Of a stretch of 64,000 nt of DNA, positions 57,717-64,000 are shown one piece after another. The notes under the pieces are model-generated. The model had not been told where the DNA came from and ran no database searches. It saw nothing but the letters and a program-made list of their open reading frames with translations. Within the stretch, counting starts at the first letter, position 1; each line of letters opens with the position of its first letter. The DNA lies in contig OX421494.1 of assembly GCA_949126835.1 (NCBI GenBank), positions 19,802,196 to 19,866,195 on the forward strand. The letters run 5' to 3'. The stretch is from Anisus vortex (lineage: Eukaryota; Mollusca; Gastropoda; Planorbidae). The position numbers and the translations under genes were made by a program.

Positions 57717-59545
57717 ACGCTCCGTAATTGCCGGGTCAATGGGGCCAGCAAATACCGGCTTGCAAAATGAAAATGAAAAGTGTAAAATCTGTGTCCAATT
57801 ATCGCAATGCACTAGCGATAGACATGCAACAGAATTCAGTAATAATGGAATTGTGTTTTGTATACTACCATTGAGTACAAGCGTCAATGTGTCGTATGTG
57901 TCATATGAAAACTGCTGTGGACATTTATACTTATTATACAGCATTTTCAGGATTAGCATAGAGGAAAAACAAATTTTTAGTGAGTTACGTCGTAGAAATA
58001 TAAGAATAACCGGGGCATTAAAAAAAAGTTAAGGAAACTCTGCCATTGATCAAAACTGACTGTAAATCTGACTATTATCACTAGACAATTTTTTTGCACC
58101 ATTCCATATGTTCCGCGTGTATTGTGTTTCTAAGTGAATGGAACATTTCAACCATTCTGATCTTTTTTTTAAAATTTTGTAATACGTTTTTTTAAAATTA
58201 AAACCAACAACATTTTTTCGGAGCCAGATATTTAGATCTACTTCAATTGTTTGCATGGAAAGAGCAATCGTCTGGAATTTCTGTTTCCCAGCCCCAGAGA
58301 ATTTATTCCATAGCACTCTCCTCGGAAAAAAAAACAACTCTCGGACTTTCGGAGTTGACAGATGGGAGGGGGGGGGGAGGGGGGGAGGAGGGGGGAGGGG
58401 TGTAGAATGTCTCTTTAAGTTTGGAGACTTGTCTGACACTGTCACTTGGGAATACCGAACCAGTCAATACTGTACCGGTGTTCAGGCGGTGCTCAACAGT
58501 AACCAGTTCGTAGCCAGAAAATCGTGCTCAATTCACATTTCAAATGTAATTATTGACAATGTTTTGGGTGTGGGGGGAGGGGTTGTGGGAGGAGAGGTGG
58601 GGGGGGGGGGGGGAGGGGTGTATGTGGGAGGTCGATGATGAAGTTTAAAAAGCCAACCCTACGACCAAATATCCTATTTCAAATAATGACAAATTTAGGA
58701 CATATTCTAGGTAAAAAAATTAGGATAAATTTAGAATAAATATTTTTTGGTTTAAATAAAGGATAAAGTTAGGATAATTTTCCGAAAGGCTCACAGGTCC
58801 AGTCAGTTTCGTCTTAGTTACTTGCCAGTGAAACACGCATTCGAAATGCCACACAATCCTTCTGATACGCCAATGCTATGTAAGGAATGGGAAAATACTA
58901 TTTGAACAAAAAACAACAGCAACCTCATGACATTCAGTTTGAATGTAAAGGTTTCTAGGTGCAAAACGATTTCCTGCCCACACCAAGAGTATTGCATTCT
59001 GTTTAGCCAAACTTTGTGTGTGTGATCTAGGATAGGAACCCATCGACAGGTGTAGAGTGTAAACACTACAGGAGATTGCATCTGTCTCATTCAACAGAAT
59101 ACAAATGACATGAGCTAGTCTGTGTAGTCAAAGCTACGAGGCCTCTTGACATTTGCAGCTAAGGTTTGTTTTCTTTTTATATGTCCTGACGTCACCTTCA
59201 GACGATTTCATAATCAAAACTACAAGTTAATCTTAGGAATTGCTCCATTCGTCCCCCCCCCCCCAACGTCCCTTCCTCCAACGTCCCCCCCAACGCCCCC
59301 CATTGTCCCCCCCAACGCCCCCCCCCCATCCACCTCTCTATCATTGCACTTTAGTATCTCTGTCGCTACTTCAGACTTGTTGTCTATTTACTCGCCCTGC
59401 CTCGTTGTCTGTATTTTTTTTAGTTCGTCCTGCCCCTGTTGTTTGTCTGTCTATCTACTCGTCCAAACATTTAGCAGACGTGGGCTAAAGCAGTATGCGG
59501 GGCCTATGGCGAGTGTCATATGCCTGACCTAGAGCCGTTAGTATA
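57717..59545. other. gene-free stretch with G- and C-tracts
   Basis: G-rich tracts at 58368-58400 and 58568-58617 and a C-rich tract at 59250-59330. Long frames over them are compositional. No gene is supported. Confidence 0.5.
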
Positions 59546-59836
59546 GGCTACACCAGGAGTCGGCAACCTTTTGCTTATAGTGTGCCAAACTAGGATTTCT
59601 AATAAATCATTCAGCGTGCCAACAGCCTGAAGGTCGCCCTGCTGTGCTATATTTTTTATTATATTTTTTATAAGACAACTTATTTAGTGGGGTACCAACG
59701 CCAAAAGAAAAGGATCGTTGTAGAGAAAAGCGTTAAAGAATTATAGGCCTATATTTATTTACAAAATTAACGTGTTTGAGATTATCTTTTTTTTTTCCTT
59801 TTGCATTTATAGCACATGCATCATGCAACATTTTAA

Positions 59837-60265
59837 AGACCAAGTGAACAGCTTTTTATCAAAATTGAGATAAACGTTTATTTTGATAGTAAAGAGTGTA
59901 TTCAGTACCCAAATGCTAATAAAAATCATTTATACAAAATATTAAACATAACTTTCAAGTAATTAGTTCAATATTAGCACTTAAATGTGCGTAGGAAAAA
60001 TCCAAATCTCGTAGCCATTTGATATGGCAACAAAGGGTAGTGACGTCAGAGAAGGAATTCCGACAAGGAAAAATGAATATTTTCACGTGTTTTAAATCTA
60101 TTTCCACGTGTTTTGAATCTTTTCCCGGTCTTATTTTTTGACAAAATGGTTAAATATAGATTTTGTGGGTCGTGTCTTGTTTATTTATTGTCCTTCTAAC
60201 ACGTCACTTCCGTATGAGACTTTTACAAATCTCGTCCCTTCGAGAAAAAGCTGTTCACTTGGTCT
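59837..60265. mobile_element. MITE family 3 (TTAA-flanked), nested
   Basis: Ends AGACCAAGTGAACAGC and GCTGTTCACTTGGTCT are perfect inverted repeats (about 21 bases with the adjoining T/A run). TTAA flanks both sides (59833-59836 and 60266-60269). TTAA duplication points to the piggyBac or Kolobok superfamilies. No ORF of transposase type. Confidence 0.85.
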
Positions 60266-60275
60266 TTAATAGATC

Positions 60276-60993
60276 CATAGACTATAATATACATGGACCG
60301 CTTGCTTTAGTTTCTTATGCTATTATCTTCTGTTTTTTGCAATTCCTGATTCTAAATGCAGTAGTTGTAATACAAGTTCCGTTTTATTAAATCGCATTTT
60401 TTTCGACTTTAAATGAATACTTGTAGGCCTATTAATATATCAGTGACTATAATAAGATGGACCGCCTGCTCTATTTTTAGAGCTTATTTTCTTTTTTCTG
60501 TGTGCACACAACACTGATCTATAAATGTTTCCGCTCTGTACTACTTTCGATTTTAATTTTTCATTGAGAAAATCATGGAACTTGTATATCAATAACTTTA
60601 TTTCCAGTATAGCAATTACGTTATTTAGAATCGGTAATTCCGATCATCAGTGTTTCAAGTCATCATATAGCAGAAATACCATAGACTATAATATACACCG
60701 AACATGAGTCTAACAGATAAACTGCATACTTCTTCAATAAGTAATTATTTAATTTGAACATTTACCTCCAGTATGCCTTTCAATTCATCAACAAAAACTT
60801 CCTCATCCATAGCGTCCATATCTTAGTCATAGATTGACGCACAAAATTTCTAAAAAAATGGTGCGATTCAATAAAATGGAACTTGTATTACAATTACTTC
60901 ATTTAGAATCGGGAATTCCGAAATAAGCAGTCTTTCGAGTCATCATATAGCAGAAAAACTAAAGCAAGCGGTCCATGTATATTATAGTCTATG
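60276..60993. mobile_element. MITE family 1, compound nested copy
   Basis: Outer ends CATAGACTATAATATACATG and CATGTATATTATAGTCTATG are perfect inverted repeats that continue GGACCGCTTGCTTTAGTTT. The exact 7-bp duplication ATAGATC flanks the element (60269-60275 and 60994-61000). Inside, from about 60442 to 60700, is a second family 1 piece with its own GACTATAATAAGATGGACCG and CCATAGACTATAATATAC ends, so the element has inserted in or recombined with itself. Confidence 0.8.
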
Positions 60994-62189
60994 ATAGATC
61001 TACACAACTTTAAGACATTTATCGTTAATGTGTACACAATTTATTTCATGAAACAATTTTAGATCATGCTGAAAATACTTTATATTTTGATTTTTTTATC
61101 ATTTTGGATCAACAATAATTTATAGGAATTGATACATTGTAATAATACAAACTGGGTAGTAAATGTAATGTTTTAAAATGTACATACACATTCTATAGAC
61201 ATTCAAGATTTATATAATTTTTAACTATCTTTTATAGTTTAATAATTTTAAAGTTATAAGTTATAAAATGTAAAACATTTATTTCTTTTATAAAGAAACA
61301 ATAAAAGACCTTTACAAAATACAAATGCAAAGAAAACGGGTTGATTATCTCCCTTTAAATTAAAGTTTCCAAATGTGATGTGAATGAGGCCAAACAACAT
61401 ATGTTTTATAAATAATGATATTACTTAAAAATTATTATTTCTTCATACAAATCCAGCATTATGGTATTGATGTCAACATGTAATTAGAGGTATACAATTT
61501 CCTGTTACAACTGTTTAAGTCGTTTTAAGGATTAAAAAAAATTAACTTACAACAATTACATAATATTATAATGCTAACTTATAAGCTTCTTATATTTGTT
61601 ATTTGTTTTTATTATTTTAGAATTAATACTATTTATGCTCGATTAAAGAAGACAGGTATAAGAACTCTTTTGAATGTATTTAGTCTTTATCAATTAATGT
61701 CAGGTAGGCTACATATTTAGTCAATTCTGAGTGGTCGAATGTAAGTGGCCTTTTTTTGTATGCTTAAAACATGTTCGATAAAATCTGTTCACACGTGTAA
61801 GTTGAAGCAAAAGCTGGAAATAGAGCTAATGCCTAACAGCATCCTTCCAGATTTTACAACAAAATGGAAAATTTTCATGCTCAATTTTCAGATGTTTAAA
61901 ATTTCAAAAATCGCGATATCTTTCAACCCCCAAAACAAGATTCTGATCTAAATATGTTGTAGTGAGGTATGAGAACATAAATACATGAATTTGAAAGTCT
62001 TGCCTTTGTTTAGAAAACTATTCTTTGAGTGCTTCAATGTATTTCTGAAAAAGCCCATCTGTCTATCTTCAGTTGCCTTATATTAGGAATATAGTCGAAT
62101 GTTTTGAAATTATTTTCACGGCAAGATTTGTCCAGTTTGAATGTAAATCTGGCACGCGTTCCTTTAAGTTGCCGACCACTGGACTACAC

Positions 62190-62515
62190 CACAACTGTCC
62201 ACATCTCTCTTGGACTTGTCTGCATCTAATGATGTAGACAGTAAGAATTTTTTTAATTATTGATACTCAGCTTGAACTTTATGCACGTTTAATTAAATTA
62301 CGTATTGAAAATATTCATATAATGATTTAGTTTCCTTTAACTAACTTAAGTAAGGATTTAGTAAAAGTGTGCATGCCCAATCAACAAACTAGTTAATATT
62401 AATTAATCGTCAAAACTTGCTGGGGTTAATTTTTTCCATCTCGGGTCCTGGGGCTGTGATCGCAGTTGCCATCCCCAGATACCGCCTCTGGTCGTAGTCT
62501 GTCTTTATGCCCAGA
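62190..62515. other. gene-free stretch
   Basis: AT-rich unique DNA between the hAT element and a SINE. Confidence 0.5.
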
Positions 62516-62776
62516 GGGCAAGGTGGCCGAGCGGCAGCGCGTTCGACTGGCGATCTGAAGGTTCTGGGTTCGAATCCTGGTTCAGGCTATGATTTTTCCC
62601 GGGACTTGACGGTGTCCCTGACTCTACCCAGCTCTGATGGCTACCTGACATTAGTTGGAGTAAAGTAAAGGCGGCTGGGCATTGTACTGGCCACACATCC
62701 CCTAGTATGCCGTGACTACAGAAACTGGTGAACTTTGCTTCAGTGATCAGTTTGATCCGAAGGGTACTTTACTTAC
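62516..62776 (+). mobile_element. SINE family A, best-preserved full-length copy
   Basis: The A box TGGCCGAGCGG (62524-62534) and B box GGTTCGAATCC (62567-62577) are both consensus. The head GGCAGCGCGTTCGACTGG and spacing resemble a tRNA-Leu/Ser-type gene. The body continues with CCCAGCTCTGATGGCTACCT, GGCTGGGCATTGTACTGGCC and the tail AGGGTACTTTACTT. It is too long and unpaired to be a tRNA gene. Reference copy for the family. Confidence 0.88.
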
Positions 62777-63013
62777 CTCATTGTCTGTCTATCTACTCAT
62801 AAATCTATCTACTCATAAATGCTCGTCCTGACCCATTCACTCCGCAACTCTGTACAAAACTGCTTCCCAAGTATAACAATTTACTGGTAGGTTCTAGAAG
62901 TTCTGGAGTTCTATTGAACCCAAACCATCCCAAAATAGTCTGGTTTCCTTTTAAACTTTTGGTGTTGTTTTTTTTCAATCATTACATGTCATTAACTTTT
63001 TATCTCTTTTTTC

Positions 63014-63053
<40 letters not shown>

Positions 63054-64000
63054 ATCCCTCTCCTCCGCTCCCCATACTTCCGACAATGACATGATTATTT
63101 TCAATACCTGCCCACGTCATTTAACATTCAATAAATGTAAACTTTCTCTCAACATTTGCTTATCGCCGCCCATGCCACTACACACCCACCCTCATCCTGC
63201 CGCCATTTTGTTTTGTTTTCTTACGCCATCTTGTTTTTTTTCTTTTTAAAAGGAAAAGCAAAATAAATGTACACCCACATCTCTTAGATAAACCTTGGAC
63301 GTAAGCATGACACCGCCCGACCTTCACCCTGACAGGTAATTGACTACATACAGCCATGATGGAAGACTCCCCCCTTCCACCCCACCACTCATTTCCCCCC
63401 CCACCCCCCCCTGCAAGATAGAGCTACAGGTTACAGCCAATGAACAGCTGTTGTTATCTCTACACCTATACTCAGCATCCAATCAAAAGGCTTCATAAAC
63501 ATGGACAGTTTAAGTGTGAGAATCTGGGATATTCTTTTAAAATGTTGAAGTAGGCCTACAGATCTAGAATAAGGATCTAAAAGAACAAATTAGAAGATTT
63601 TGACAAATTATCGAGATCTCTGTGCTGGCTTTTTATGTCATTTGTCTTTTTTTTTTAAACTAGTATAGTTTTCAATGAATATTTTGTTTTAAAAGGTTGA
63701 TATTTTACTCAAATTTTTGGAATTTTTGGAAATTTTGGTGAACGGTTCTCCATATAATTATGTTATGTCCCGGGTCTTCTGCCGTCCATCTAGGCTCTGG
63801 TTCACTATGAGCTAATAAACTCAAGCTACTCGATGAACGTTCAAAGTAGAAATTTAATGTTTGAACTTATTTACAATAATTACATTAAATTGCACTGATG
63901 CAGCTTATATAAGACACTGTGCAAAAACTACACTTCTGTGTGCCTTATATAGATTTTCGTGTACAAATTGCCAGAATGAATTTTCCCCAAGTTTACAAAA
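62777..64000. other. gene-free right edge
   Basis: A CT microsatellite (about 63016-63050), C-rich patches (63370-63412) and AT-rich DNA. A 111-codon frame at 62914-63249 runs through the CT repeat and shows no domain. Confidence 0.5.

Larger units (their letters stand above)
59554..62181 (-). mobile_element. hAT transposon remnant with complete ends, holding nested MITEs
   Basis: The left end CAGGAGTCGGCAACC (59554) and right end GTTGCCGACCACTG (62181) are inverted repeats. Flanks GGCTACAC (59546-59553) and GACTACAC (62182-62189) form an 8-bp duplication with one mismatch. The right half is homologous, in reverse, to 23977-25300. The transposase would be on the minus strand, but only scraps remain (e.g. 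61985-62065). Two further MITEs sit inside. Confidence 0.85.

Noticed and set aside
62516..62600. Genuine tRNA-Leu/Ser gene
   Set aside because: A and B boxes are perfect but the sequence continues into the SINE body shared with six or more copies, and the acceptor stem does not close.

Overview
This is a eukaryotic window with the texture of an invertebrate, most likely molluscan (gastropod-like), nuclear genome. The reasons are the AT-rich background, the dense satellites and microsatellites, several families of tRNA-headed SINEs, 3' ends of CR1/Jockey-like LINEs, hAT-type and TTAA-type DNA transposons, and a Ty3/Gypsy-type LTR retrotransposon. The taxon is an inference from repeat style; nothing in the sequence names the species. 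There is no bacterial gene organisation and no CRISPR array. Apart from one weak candidate first exon (23163-23227, followed by a GTAAGT donor) I find no host gene, so the window is intergenic or lies in a very large intron.

Layout. Positions 1-26 kb are unique AT-rich DNA sprinkled with SINEs (families A and B), MITEs, a LINE tail, a THAP-domain remnant and minisatellites with units of 15, 20, 23, 24 and 44 bp. Two very homogeneous satellite blocks sit side by side at 26.5-29.2 kb: 59 copies of a 29-mer and 26 copies of a 38-mer. From 30 to 42 kb there is a TATC microsatellite and arrays of 51, 47, 14, 16, 32, 34 and 19 bp, with MITEs, a LINE tail and a GC-rich dispersed element inserted in a ~335-bp tandem repeat. 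A 6.2-kb, nearly pristine LTR retrotransposon occupies 46863-53091. From 53 to 64 kb there are a second GC-rich element, more LINE tails, SINEs and a nest of three DNA transposons (59554-62181).

The standout object is the LTR element. Its 1.28-kb LTRs differ by one substitution and a 2-base C-run difference, it has 8-bp terminal inverted repeats and a perfect 5-bp target duplication, yet its single 842-codon ORF is a scrambled mosaic. The order is coiled coil, a protease-like domain with the catalytic Asp replaced, integrase C-terminal region, reverse-transcriptase N-terminal region, a Pro/Arg-rich stretch, a second protease domain that keeps DSG, and a reverse-transcriptase connection segment. 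It lacks the RT, RNase H and integrase catalytic cores, so it must have moved with help from another element, and recently.

Most long open frames elsewhere are by-products of tandem repeats (units of 24, 51 and 15 bp are multiples of three; the 19-bp unit simply lacks stops) and are not annotated as genes.
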